Under the pieces are notes generated by a model. That model had not been told where the DNA came from and ran no database searches. It saw only the letters and a list, made by a program, of their open reading frames with translations. From contig NZ_AP018689.1 of the NCBI RefSeq assembly GCF_002157735.2, positions 930,001 through 994,000 on the forward strand: a DNA stretch of 64,000 nt, given 5' to 3'. This DNA is from Vibrio aphrogenes. Lineage in GTDB: Bacteria > Pseudomonadota > Gammaproteobacteria > Enterobacterales > Vibrionaceae. Made by a program: the position numbers and the translations under genes. Numbering within the stretch: position 1 is the first letter of the stretch; every line of letters starts with the position of its first letter. This document shows, one piece after another, positions 28,009 to 36,675 of this stretch.

Positions 28009-28850
28009 CTGTTCAAGCTCTAAAACACCAACACAAAATCCAGCATTTATTGCAATCCATTGGATTGCCCAAGAGTGTGTATTACTACCAATGCCAAGTG
28101 TTGAGCACTCCCGAGCCTTACGCGAATGAGATAGCGAGTATTGAAAGAATATTTCATAAGCATAAAGGTCGATATGGTTATCGACGCATTCATTATGCTT
28201 TACGTAGAGAAGGCATCTACTTAAATCATAAAACGGTTCAGCGCTTAATGGCAAAACTAGGGCTAAAATCGACCGTAAGACCGAAGAAATATCGTTCTTA
28301 TAAAGGTGCGATTGGGCGTATTGCCCCGAATATTCTGAAGCGAGACTTTAAATCGACGAAACCAAATGAAAAATGGGTGACCGATGTGACGGAATTTAAA
28401 GTGGCAGGTGAAAAAGTCTATTTATCTCCTATCATCGATTTATTTAATCAAGAAGTCGTTAGTCATACTGTAGCGACCTCACCTAAATTACATCTCGTGA
28501 CCGAGATGCTAGAAAAAGCGACGAGTAAGTTAAGTCAAGCGTCCTCGTTAACTTTACATAGTGACCAAGGGTGGCAATACCAACACCGTGATTATCGTAA
28601 CAAGCTAAAAGAGAAAAGAATAAATCAGAGTATGTCGAGAAAAGGAAACTGTCTTGATAATGCTGTGGCTGAAAACTTCTTCGCACTTTTAAAAACAGAA
28701 ATGTACCATGGTTACCACTTTGACAGTGCTGAGCAACTTATGGCATGCATTGATGAATATATTGATTATTACAATAACGATCGGATTAAGGTGAAATTAA
28801 AAGGCCTAACTCCGGTAGAATACCGAAATCAGGCCTTAGAAGCCGCATAA
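28005..28850 (+). CDS. IS3-family transposase OrfB (DDE integrase part)
   Basis: The frame runs in -1 phase to orfA and overlaps it by 4 nt. It is probably made mainly as an OrfAB fusion by frameshift, though the TTG at 28005 could be a start. An N-terminal HTH_21-type region (HKGRYGYRRIHYALRREG) precedes the rve integrase core. The DDE triad is visible at about Asp127 (WVTDVTEF), Asp187 (LHSDQGWQYQ) and Glu223 (AVAENFFALLKTE), the last two separated by 35 residues as expected. The C-terminus has YNNDRIKVKLKGLTPVEYR. No stop or frameshift damage, so the element looks active. Confidence 0.92.
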   Translation: MTVQALKHQHKIQHLLQSIGLPKSVYYYQCQVLSTPEPYANEIASIERIFHKHKGRYGYRRIHYALRREGIYLNHKTVQRLMAKLGLKSTVRPKKYRSYKGAIGRIAPNILKRDFKSTKPNEKWVTDVTEFKVAGEKVYLSPIIDLFNQEVVSHTVATSPKLHLVTEMLEKATSKLSQASSLTLHSDQGWQYQHRDYRNKLKEKRINQSMSRKGNCLDNAVAENFFALLKTEMYHGYHFDSAEQLMACIDEYIDYYNNDRIKVKLKGLTPVEYRNQALEAA

Positions 28851-28927
28851 CAGAAATGTCCAACTTTAAGGGGTCACTTCAAGAGCAGCAATTAGCCTTC
28901 TTTAATTGACGGATTTCTTTTGTAGGT

Positions 28928-28956
28928 TTTCAGTCGGTCAATAGTAGTGGTATGAT
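28928..28956 (+). promoter_or_regulatory. putative fadR promoter
   Basis: -35 TTTCAG (28928-28933), 17-bp spacer, -10 TATGAT (28951-28956). It lies between the IS right end and fadR, so the insertion leaves it whole. Confidence 0.5.
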
Positions 28957-28994
28957 GAGTCAAATTTTCATTTCTAGATTAAGTAAAGTGAATA

Positions 28995-29834
28995 ATGGTT
29001 ATTAAGGCAAAAAGCCCTGCAGGGTTTGCAGAGAAATACATAATTGAAAGTATTTGGAATGGAAAGTTCCCTCCGGGTTCTATTCTCCCTGCCGAAAGAG
29101 AGTTATCTGAATTAATAGGTGTCACCCGTACAACATTACGAGAAGTGCTGCAAAGATTGGCTCGTGATGGTTGGTTGACAATTCAGCATGGTAAGCCAAC
29201 AAAAGTCAATAACTTCATGGAAACATCGAGTTTGCATATTCTTGATACTTTGATGACTTTAGATACCGATAACGCCACCAGTATCGTGGAAGATTTACTG
29301 GCCGTTCGCACCAGTATCAGCCCGATCTTTATGCGTTATGCTTTTAAGTCTAATCCTGAAGCTTGCATTAAGACCCTTAATCGAGTGATTGAGTCTTGTG
29401 ATAATCTGTTAGCACATTCGACCTTTGAATCTTTCATTGAGCAATCTCCTTATGCAGCCAAAATTAAACAGTCTGTAAAAGAAGATAATGAACAAGATGA
29501 ACAGAAGCGTGATGCGATACTGTATGCGAAAACATTTAACTTCTATGATTATATGTTGTTCCAACGTTTAGCATTCCATTCTGGTAATCAAATCTATGGG
29601 CTGATCTTTAATGGTATTAAAAAGCTCTATGATCGAGTGGGAAGTTTTTATTTTTCAAACCCAGAAGCACGACAATTAGCATTGAAGTTCTATAAAGATT
29701 TATTGATGTTGTGTGAGCAAGGTGAATACCAAGAGTTACCAACGGTTATTCGTCGCTATGGCATCGAAAGTGGTCATATCTGGATGAAAATGAAACAGAA
29801 TCTTCCTAGTAACTTTACAGAAGATGATAGTTAA
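28995..29834 (+). CDS. fadR: fatty acid metabolism regulator FadR
   Basis: 279 residues, the longer Vibrio form (E. coli 239). An N-terminal GntR winged helix ([55 protein letters not shown]) is followed by a helical acyl-CoA-binding domain. The extra 40 residues lie in the middle (about 138-177, [27 protein letters not shown]), matching the insertion known in Vibrio FadR, which strengthens ligand response. It represses fad genes and activates unsaturated fatty-acid genes. The IS is 113 bp upstream. Confidence 0.95.
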   Translation: MVIKAKSPAGFAEKYIIESIWNGKFPPGSILPAERELSELIGVTRTTLREVLQRLARDGWLTIQHGKPTKVNNFMETSSLHILDTLMTLDTDNATSIVEDLLAVRTSISPIFMRYAFKSNPEACIKTLNRVIESCDNLLAHSTFESFIEQSPYAAKIKQSVKEDNEQDEQKRDAILYAKTFNFYDYMLFQRLAFHSGNQIYGLIFNGIKKLYDRVGSFYFSNPEARQLALKFYKDLLMLCEQGEYQELPTVIRRYGIESGHIWMKMKQNLPSNFTEDDS

Positions 29835-29853
29835 ATGAAGATGATAGTTAAAT
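29820..29853 (+). repeat. 17-bp tandem duplication at the 3' end of fadR
   Basis: GAAGATGATAGTTAAAT occurs twice, exactly in tandem (29820-29836 and 29837-29853). The fadR stop is in the first copy; the second is untranslated. Confidence 0.9.
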
Positions 29854-29857
29854 AAGG

Positions 29858-29887
29858 AAAAGCCTGCTTACATTGCAGGCTTTTTTT
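29858..29887 (+). terminator. terminator of fadR
   Basis: Stem AAAAGCCTGC / GCAGGCTTTT with a 7-nt loop followed by TTT, on the plus strand. The same bases include the last codons of the convergent gene ending at 29868. Confidence 0.88.
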
Positions 29888-30692
29888 CAACTTGTTGAGG
29901 GCTCTCTAAAGGTAAATAAATTTCTTCACAAATCTCGTATAATATTTGGTCATAAATAGTAAAGATGAGATAAGAAATTTCAAGGGATAACGCATAAAGC
30001 TCATCTTGTGGCTCTTCAATATCAGTGCCATTTTCCCAACGTTTTAGGTGTTGCAAAATACCGTATTGATCATTGTCTGCAATGGTTAAAGGGCAGATAA
30101 GTGACAGTTGGTTTACTTTACGGCTCAGCATAATAGCGTAATGGCGAAAGCGCTGTTTTCCTTGCGGTGTCACCGTCTCAGGGATAGAAATTCGAAATCG
30201 TGTTAATACTTCAAGAGTATCTAAGACTTTTTGCCAATGATGATGATAATCCGAGGCGATTGCATCATGTCGAGAATCAACCAACCATTTGATCATAATA
30301 TCATCAATTAAAAACATCGCTTGTCGGATCAACTTCCCATGCTCTATTTGGTTTTTAGCCACCGTAAATTCTGACCAATTAGCCATAATCCGGTAAGTTT
30401 TATCTTGCAAGACTCTCACTTCAGGGCCGGTTAATGTCCCGGACTGTTCTCTTAATTTGATTAAGCATTGTTCGATATCAACATGAAGTTGCTTGATGTC
30501 GTTATTGTTGCCGTCTTGAATGGAAAGTTGGCTATGCGTTAAGGCGCGATGTTGTCGAATCAAAATCAATAACTGGCGGCATTGATTTACTCGTTGAAAG
30601 CTCCATTGATTGCTTTTTTCACGTGCAAAGTTCAGATAAAAGAGTGACGCAATTACGCCAGTAACAATAAGAAAACTGAAGGTGATAAACAT
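29868..30692 (-). CDS. membrane-anchored protein of unknown function beside fadR
   Basis: 274 residues from the ATG at 30692, which has GGGAAGGAG upstream; longer starts lack ribosome sites. One N-terminal membrane helix (FITFSFLIVTGVIASLFYL) is followed by a helical, soluble region with many His/Gln/Leu residues and little low complexity. I do not recognise a domain; its length and helical look recall four-helix sensor-type domains, but no signalling output domain follows. Its final codons lie inside the fadR terminator stem. Position next to fadR is the only functional hint, and it may be chance. Confidence 0.75.
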   Translation of the reverse strand: MFITFSFLIVTGVIASLFYLNFAREKSNQWSFQRVNQCRQLLILIRQHRALTHSQLSIQDGNNNDIKQLHVDIEQCLIKLREQSGTLTGPEVRVLQDKTYRIMANWSEFTVAKNQIEHGKLIRQAMFLIDDIMIKWLVDSRHDAIASDYHHHWQKVLDTLEVLTRFRISIPETVTPQGKQRFRHYAIMLSRKVNQLSLICPLTIADNDQYGILQHLKRWENGTDIEEPQDELYALSLEISYLIFTIYDQILYEICEEIYLPLESPQQVEKKPAM

Positions 30693-30796
30693 GGTGACTC
30701 CTTCCCTTGACGACGATATTACCTTTTTTATGCAATTTTTAAGCCAGGATTCATTCGTTGTTAGCACAAGGAGCATGAGTAGTTAGGAAGGAGGGT

Positions 30797-30834
30797 ATGC
30801 ACCAAAGTGATATTGATGTACCAATTTGGTGCAT
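30797..30834. repeat. 10-bp inverted repeat between the unknown gene and the pilin gene
   Basis: ATGCACCAAA / TTTGGTGCAT are perfect arms with an 18-bp spacer, about 100 bp upstream of the 274-residue protein gene and 80 bp downstream of the pilin gene. It could be an operator or a hairpin; no U-run is present. Confidence 0.5.
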
Positions 30835-30916
30835 GGGATTATACCAATCTTGCCAATTATCTGATCATCTTTGCTTGTTCTCAGTCTTTTTCCTACACAA
30901 TTTCTGACCATCTAAA

Positions 30917-31555
30917 TTAGTGTGATTCACAATCGGGGGAAAGAGTGATGATAGGCTGTTCGCCATCTTTTATTGGTGTGGAATAAGTCAGATAACATCC
31001 AGAAGCTGGAGCACTACTTATATTATTGATATTTTTGAAATCAGGATCATTTGAGCCAGCATAGAAGATGGAGTAGTTTTGGTTTGCCCGGGTACTTTCA
31101 GTACTTCCAATCATCTTATATTGACCATTATCAATATTTTCTAACCCAAGTCCATCATCAGTAATACCTTCAAGCCCATCGACGACTTTAGATAAATCCA
31201 CGGCAAAGGCTGGATAGCCAAATTGGGTGTTAATGGCATTTAAGTCATCAGTACTGGGCTTTCCACGGTTGAGTATGCCGCATTGGCCTTGTTCGTTGAG
31301 CTTGACACATGCCGTACCATTAAGACCCGTTGAGGTATCACCTATGTGTTCTTTGTCTTGAATGACAGCTTTTCCATACACTTCTTGTACAGCATCTTTC
31401 ATCGCCCCTTTTAGACCGTGCATGATTGAATGACGGGCATCAGTCTGAATATCTAAAAACTTAGGAGCTGCAGTGACGGCTAAAATACCCAGGATTACAA
31501 TCACGACCACCAGCTCGATGAGAGTAAAGCCTTTTTGATTAGTGTTTATTATCAT
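30917..31555 (-). CDS. type IV prepilin, MSHA-like
   Basis: 212 residues. A short positively charged leader ends in QKG/FTLIELVVVIVILGILAVTAAPKFLD, with the prepilin peptidase site G/F, Glu5 of the mature form and a methylatable Phe1. DARHSIMHGLKGAMKDA is characteristic of MshA-type pilins. Four Cys in the mature domain (TACVKLNEQGQCG and the C-terminal SGCYL...SPDCESH) can form the two disulfides of such pilins. No other pilus assembly gene is adjacent, so it must use machinery encoded elsewhere (msh or pil locus). Confidence 0.88.
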   Translation of the reverse strand: MIINTNQKGFTLIELVVVIVILGILAVTAAPKFLDIQTDARHSIMHGLKGAMKDAVQEVYGKAVIQDKEHIGDTSTGLNGTACVKLNEQGQCGILNRGKPSTDDLNAINTQFGYPAFAVDLSKVVDGLEGITDDGLGLENIDNGQYKMIGSTESTRANQNYSIFYAGSNDPDFKNINNISSAPASGCYLTYSTPIKDGEQPIITLSPDCESH

Positions 31556-31650
31556 ATTGTTATCAATCTAACTATGTGTAAAATTTGTTCATTTATAGCA
31601 CAGATTAAATATTTTGTAACTTTTTGTTTCGAAAAGTGTAAGGCTAATAG

Positions 31651-31684
31651 GCAAAAAAATACCCAGCAAATTATGCTGGGTATT
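31651..31684 (-). terminator. terminator of metG
   Basis: Perfect 11-bp stem AATACCCAGCA / TGCTGGGTATT (31658-31668 and 31674-31684) with a 5-nt loop, followed by TTTTT on the minus strand. It lies 33 bp past the metG stop, towards the pilin gene. Confidence 0.88.
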
Positions 31685-31716
31685 GGATATGCAATGCTTT
31701 GGCTATTATATGAATT

Positions 31717-33765
31717 TTACATGACACGCATGCCAGGTTGAGCGCCGTCATGAGGCTCTAAAATCCATAGGTCTTTGCCACCAGGGCCAGCGGCTAGGAT
31801 CATGCCTTCAGACATACCAAACTTCATCTTACGCGGTTTAAGGTTGGCAACCACGACGGTTAATTTACCTACGAGTTCTTCCGGTTGGTAAGCTGCTTTA
31901 ATGCCAGAGAAAACTTGACGCGTTTCACCACCAATATCCAATTGGAATTTCAGTAGTTTGTTGGCTTTTGGCACGGATTCACACGCAATGATTTTCGCAA
32001 TACGCAGATCAATTTTTGCAAAGTCATCAAACTCGATTTCGGCTTCAATTGGCTCTTTATCTAATTCAGATTGAGCGGCTTGTTGTGCTTGCTCTTTCGC
32101 TGCCATTTCTGCTGCGGCATCTTCTTTAGAGGCTTCGATCATCGCTTCTACATGTTTAGGATCGATACGGTTAAAGAGCGCCTTAAATTTAGTGATTTCA
32201 TGAGCAACAAGTGGTTGAGCAATGTTATCCCACGCTAAGGTTTCATTTAAGAAGGCTTCTGTGCGAGCAGCAAGCTCAGGCATAACCGGTTTCAAGTAGG
32301 TCATTAAGACACGGAACAAGTTAATGCCGACCGTACAGATGTCTTGCAGTTCTTGGTCTTTACCTTCTTGTTTCGCGATAACCCAAGGGGCTTTTTCGTC
32401 AACGTATTGGTTGGCTTTGTCTGCAAGTGCGGTGATTTCACGGATAGCACGGCCAAATTCACGTGTTTCATATAGCTCGCCAATGCGCTCTGCAGCATCA
32501 ACAAATTCTTGATACAAGGCTGGTTCTGCAAACTCAGCCGATAACTTGCCTGCAAAACGTTTGGTAATAAATCCAGCATTACGTGAAGCGAGGTTAACGA
32601 TCTTGTTTACGACATCAGAGTTCACACGTTGAGTGAAATCTTCAAGGTTAAGGTCAAGGTCGTCAATACGGCTATTAAGTTTTGCGGCATAGTAATAACG
32701 CAGACATTCTGGGTCTAGGTGATTTAAGTAAGTGCTAGCTTTAACAAAAGTGCCTTTCGATTTCGACATTTTCGCGCCATTGACCGTAACGTAACCATGA
32801 ACAAACACGTTATTCGGTTTGCGGAAGCCTGCACCGTCAAGCATGGCTGGCCAGAATAGGCTATGGAAGTAGACAATATCTTTACCGATGAAGTGGTATA
32901 GCTCAGCGGTGCTGTCTTGTTGCCAGTATTCATCAAAGTTTAAGTCATCACGTTTGCCACAAAGGTTTTTAAATGAACCCATGTACCCAATTGGCGCATC
33001 TAACCAAACATAGAAGAATTTATTTTTCTCACCAGGGATTTCAAAGCCAAAATAAGGGGCATCACGAGAGATGTCCCATTGTTGCAGGCCTGACTCAAAC
33101 CACTCTTGCATTTTGTTGGCGGTTTCGGTTTGTAGGGAGCCAGAACGCGTCCATTCTTTCAACATGCTTTGGAATTGTGGCAAATCGAAGAAGAAGTGCT
33201 CAGAATCTTTCATGATTGGAGTGGCACCCGATACCGCAGATTTTGGATTGATCAAATCCGTTGGGCTGTAGGTTTCGCCACAAGCATCACAGTTATCGCC
33301 ATATTGATCTTCCGCTTTACACTTAGGACAAGTGCCTTTGACAAAACGATCCGGTAAGAACATTTCTTTTTCAGGATCGAATAATTGAGAAATAGTGCGG
33401 CTGGTAATAAAACCATTTTCTTTTAAGCGTAAGTAAATAGAAGACGCCAGTTCGCGGTTTTCGTCACTGTGGGTGCTGTGATAATTATCAAAGCTGATGT
33501 TGAAGCCGGCGAAATCTTTCTCATGCTCTTTTTGCACTTCCGCGATCATATCTTCTGGTTTGATCCCAAGCTGTTGAGCTTTTAGCATGATTGGCGTGCC
33601 GTGAGCATCGTCTGCACAAATGAAGTTGACGGTATTACCACGTAGGCGCTGATAACGAACCCAAACATCCGCTTGAATATGCTCAAGCATGTGGCCTAGG
33701 TGAATTGAGCCATTAGCATAAGGAAGTGCACAGGTTACCAAAATTTTTCTTGGGTCAGTTGCCAT
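31717..33765 (-). CDS. metG: methionyl-tRNA synthetase
   Basis: 682 residues (E. coli 677). The class I signature is present as [14 protein letters not shown] and as KMSKS in [12 protein letters not shown] zinc knuckle CPKC...CDAC sits at about 146-162. The anticodon-binding helical domain follows, and the C-terminal tRNA-binding/dimerisation domain starts near 580 ([31 protein letters not shown]). It charges tRNA-Met. Divergent from apbC, as in other gamma-proteobacteria. Confidence 0.97.
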   Translation of the reverse strand: MATDPRKILVTCALPYANGSIHLGHMLEHIQADVWVRYQRLRGNTVNFICADDAHGTPIMLKAQQLGIKPEDMIAEVQKEHEKDFAGFNISFDNYHSTHSDENRELASSIYLRLKENGFITSRTISQLFDPEKEMFLPDRFVKGTCPKCKAEDQYGDNCDACGETYSPTDLINPKSAVSGATPIMKDSEHFFFDLPQFQSMLKEWTRSGSLQTETANKMQEWFESGLQQWDISRDAPYFGFEIPGEKNKFFYVWLDAPIGYMGSFKNLCGKRDDLNFDEYWQQDSTAELYHFIGKDIVYFHSLFWPAMLDGAGFRKPNNVFVHGYVTVNGAKMSKSKGTFVKASTYLNHLDPECLRYYYAAKLNSRIDDLDLNLEDFTQRVNSDVVNKIVNLASRNAGFITKRFAGKLSAEFAEPALYQEFVDAAERIGELYETREFGRAIREITALADKANQYVDEKAPWVIAKQEGKDQELQDICTVGINLFRVLMTYLKPVMPELAARTEAFLNETLAWDNIAQPLVAHEITKFKALFNRIDPKHVEAMIEASKEDAAAEMAAKEQAQQAAQSELDKEPIEAEIEFDDFAKIDLRIAKIIACESVPKANKLLKFQLDIGGETRQVFSGIKAAYQPEELVGKLTVVVANLKPRKMKFGMSEGMILAAGPGGKDLWILEPHDGAQPGMRVM

Positions 33766-34052
33766 AGTTTATTTTCGCTTCTTATTCTTAGAGATGGACA
33801 AAGCGGGTGTGCGACTTGAAAAACAATGCGCATACCGGAGAGCTTTATCGTCATAAATGTGGTTAATGATTCTACCCGATAGCCAACTAACTTCAAGAAC
33901 ACATCATGGCATTATGGGGTATTTTTAATGCGGATAAGCCCACGAGGAGGTTTGTTAGGCATTATTTTAAGCGCAATTGGTTAAGATATTTTGCTGAGCA
34001 ACAAATATTGTTACGATGGCGGAGTTAATTGACTCGCCATTAAAGAGGTTTT

Positions 34053-35123
34053 ATGTCTGATTTGTACCGCACCAAAGAAGCCTGTCTCCAACGCTTAAAC
34101 CAATTTGAACATGAAGCTTTGATTGAGCATTGGGCTGATACACCAAATCTTGTGCAAATGATAAAACAAGGTCATTTACGCATCACCTTACCTTTTGTGT
34201 ATCAAGGCTTGGTAGAAGAATTGCAAGCCTGGTGTGAGACTCAAAGGGAGCAAGGTTTTCCTTTGGTTGAGATTACGACTCAAGTTAAGCCCTTAGTCAC
34301 CAAACAAAGTCAAGCCGTGAAAGGAGTCAAGAATATTATCGCGGTAACGTCAGCAAAAGGTGGTGTCGGCAAATCAACCACTGCCGTCAATTTAGCCTTG
34401 GCATTGCAGGCTCTGGGCGCCAAGGTTGGCTTGTTAGATGCCGATATCTATGGCCCATCGGTTCCCTTAATGCTCGGCACTCAAGGCGCACAACCTGATG
34501 TACAAGATGGTAAATGGATGCTCCCGGTAGAAGCTCACGGGCTGTTTACTAACTCGATTGGTTATTTGATTGACGACCAAGACGCGGCAATTTGGCGAGG
34601 GCCAATGGCGTCAAAAGCACTGGGACAAATACTCAATGAAACCTTGTGGCCACAATTGGATTATTTAGTGATTGATATGCCACCAGGTACAGGGGATATT
34701 CAGCTCACCTTAGCACAACAAGTTCCTGTCACTTCTGCTGTAGTGGTGACTACGCCGCAAGATATCGCACTAGCCGATGCTAAAAAAGGCGTCACCATGT
34801 TTGAAAAAGTGGATATTCCAGTTTTAGGTTTGATTGAAAATATGAGTTATCACATTTGCTCAAATTGTGGTCACCATGAAGCCATTTTTGGACAGGGTGG
34901 TGCGGCCAAAATGGCGCAAGAAGCTCAGCTTGCCTTATTAGCACAAATTCCACTGCATATTGATGTGAGAAGTGATATTGATAATGGTTGTCCTACCGTT
35001 GCAGCAAGGCCTCAAAGTGAACATGGCTTAATTTATCAACAGTTGGCATCACATGTTTCAGCCAACTTATTTTGGCAAGGAAAACCAAAACCGGATGAAA
35101 TTCGTTTTGTGGAAGTGAATTAA
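34053..35123 (+). CDS. apbC: Mrp/ApbC family iron-sulfur cluster carrier
   Basis: 356 residues. A helical N-terminal part (1-85) is followed by the P-loop ATPase: the deviant Walker A TSAKGGVGKSTTAVNLA, LLDADIYGPSVPLMLG, VIDMPPGTGDIQLTLAQQ, and the CxxC pair in ICSNCGHHEAIFGQGG that holds a bridging Fe-S cluster. It transfers clusters to apo-proteins. Together with metG it forms the widely conserved metG/apbC divergent pair. The udk gene is downstream, about 180 bp away. Confidence 0.94.
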   Translation: MSDLYRTKEACLQRLNQFEHEALIEHWADTPNLVQMIKQGHLRITLPFVYQGLVEELQAWCETQREQGFPLVEITTQVKPLVTKQSQAVKGVKNIIAVTSAKGGVGKSTTAVNLALALQALGAKVGLLDADIYGPSVPLMLGTQGAQPDVQDGKWMLPVEAHGLFTNSIGYLIDDQDAAIWRGPMASKALGQILNETLWPQLDYLVIDMPPGTGDIQLTLAQQVPVTSAVVVTTPQDIALADAKKGVTMFEKVDIPVLGLIENMSYHICSNCGHHEAIFGQGGAAKMAQEAQLALLAQIPLHIDVRSDIDNGCPTVAARPQSEHGLIYQQLASHVSANLFWQGKPKPDEIRFVEVN

Positions 35124-35305
35124 ATGAAAAATTGGTGGAGAAATAAGCATCTCTACTTTGATTCAATTAATAAATTGCTTTTGTAACTCGCACCACGCCT
35201 AATTTTGGGTATATAATCAAGCGGTTTAAATACCCATTTTGATTCTTAGAAAAACGCTGGAATCAACTTGGGTTTCCTTGTCACTATTGAGCTTGGGTGC
35301 TTTAC

Positions 35306-35965
35306 ATGTCAGAACAACAAAACATGCCTGAAAAAAATAAATGCGTCATTGTAGGAATCGCCGGCGCATCGGCTTCAGGGAAGAGCTTAATTGCAAGCAC
35401 CATCTATAAAGAATTACGTGCCAAAGTCGGTGATCACCAGATTGGCGTGATCACAGAGGATTGCTATTATCGCGATCAAAGCCATCTTAGTATGGAAGAG
35501 CGTGTAAAAACAAATTATGACCATCCTAGCGCATTAGATCATGACTTATTATGTGAACAATTAGAGCAATTGGTTCAAGGTAAGTCAGTTGAAATTCCAG
35601 AGTATAGCTATTCAGATCATACTCGTACTGAGAATACGACATTAATGACGCCAAAAAAGGTCATCATTTTAGAAGGGATTTTACTGCTAACAGAACCTCG
35701 TTTACGTCAGTTAATGCATGCTTCTGTTTTTATGGATACGCCATTAGACATTTGTTTATTACGTCGTGTTAAACGTGATGTTGAAGAGCGTGGTCGTACT
35801 ATGGAATCGGTATTGAAACAATATCAAAAAACGGTGCGTCCAATGTTCATGCAGTTTATTGAACCATCAAAACAGCACGCTGATATTATTGTTCCACGTG
35901 GTGGTAAAAACCGTATTGCGATCGATGTACTTAAAGCTCATATCGCTAAGCTTTTGAAATCATAA
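35306..35965 (+). CDS. udk: uridine kinase
   Basis: 219 residues from the ATG at 35306 (an in-frame GTG at 35297 is less likely). The P-loop is [38 protein letters not shown] and VMDTP-type LID follow ([24 protein letters not shown]). It phosphorylates uridine and cytidine in pyrimidine salvage. dcd begins 42 nt downstream in the same direction, placing two pyrimidine nucleotide enzymes together. Confidence 0.95.
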   Translation: MSEQQNMPEKNKCVIVGIAGASASGKSLIASTIYKELRAKVGDHQIGVITEDCYYRDQSHLSMEERVKTNYDHPSALDHDLLCEQLEQLVQGKSVEIPEYSYSDHTRTENTTLMTPKKVIILEGILLLTEPRLRQLMHASVFMDTPLDICLLRRVKRDVEERGRTMESVLKQYQKTVRPMFMQFIEPSKQHADIIVPRGGKNRIAIDVLKAHIAKLLKS

Positions 35966-36007
35966 GAAATATGTATTAGGCTAAGAGCCACCTTAGGAGA
36001 GATATTC

Positions 36008-36589
36008 GTGAGATTGTGTGATAGGGATATAAAAAAATATTTGGAAGCAGGTAAAATAGCCATTTCGCCAACGCCATCGGAAGAGAGCATCAGTGGTTTA
36101 ACGGTTGATGTTCGCCTTGGTCATCAGTTCCGTGTATTTAATGATCACAGTGCGCCTTATATCGATCTGTCTGGTAAAAAAGATCAAGTAACGGCTCAAC
36201 TTGAAAAAGTGATGAGTGATGAAATAGAAATCTCAGACGATGAAGAATTTTATTTGCATCCAGGTCAACTTGCTTTGGCGGTCACTTATGAATCGGTTGA
36301 TTTACCGGCCAATATTGTGGGGTGGTTAGACGGTCGTTCTTCCTTGGCTCGATTAGGTTTGATGGTGCATGTAACTGCTCACCGAATCGATCCAGGTTGG
36401 TCTGGGCGTATTGTATTAGAGTTTTATAATTCTGGTCGTTTGCCGCTAGCACTTAAGCCGATGATGCCAATTGGCGCATTAAGTTTTGAAGTGTTATCCG
36501 GTGATGCTGAAAAACCGTATAACAAGCGTAATAACGCGAAATATAAAAACCAGCAAGGTGCCGTTGCTAGCCGCATAAATGAAGATTAA
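36008..36589 (+). CDS. dcd: dCTP deaminase
   Basis: 193 residues, identical in length to E. coli Dcd. The start is GTG behind AGGAGAG. It deaminates dCTP to dUTP, feeding dTTP synthesis. Motifs: [41 protein letters not shown] with the catalytic Arg, [19 protein letters not shown] with the catalytic Glu, and [12 protein letters not shown]. It follows udk closely and has its own terminator. Confidence 0.97.
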   Translation: MRLCDRDIKKYLEAGKIAISPTPSEESISGLTVDVRLGHQFRVFNDHSAPYIDLSGKKDQVTAQLEKVMSDEIEISDDEEFYLHPGQLALAVTYESVDLPANIVGWLDGRSSLARLGLMVHVTAHRIDPGWSGRIVLEFYNSGRLPLALKPMMPIGALSFEVLSGDAEKPYNKRNNAKYKNQQGAVASRINED

Positions 36590-36623
36590 GTCGTTACGAC
36601 TTTAATTTAGAATTGACTCTTAA

Positions 36624-36662
36624 AAAAGTGGCTATCCTTTGGTATCGCCACTTTTCTTTTTA
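36624..36662 (+). terminator. terminator of udk-dcd
   Basis: Stem AAAAGTGGC / GCCACTTTT with a 14-nt loop, followed by CTTTTTAA on the plus strand. Confidence 0.82.
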
Positions 36663-36675
36663 ATAAGGGAACGTC

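Larger units (their letters stand above)
27454..28881 (+). mobile_element. IS3-family (IS150 group) insertion sequence, complete
   Basis: 1428 bp bounded by 25-bp imperfect terminal repeats that match at 21 of 25 positions. They begin TGAACTGACCCCC (left) and TGAAGTGACCCCT (right end, complement), with 5'-TG...CA-3' ends. AGAG at 27450-27453 and 28882-28885 is a 4-bp target duplication, within the 3-5 bp typical of this family. Two overlapping frames, orfA and orfB in -1 phase, are intact. The element sits between nhaB and fadR, with no host gene broken. Confidence 0.93.

Noticed and set aside
30797..30907. 36-residue frame with AAGGAGGG before its ATG
   Set aside because: Composition is not protein-like, it contains both arms of a palindrome, and nothing supports translation.
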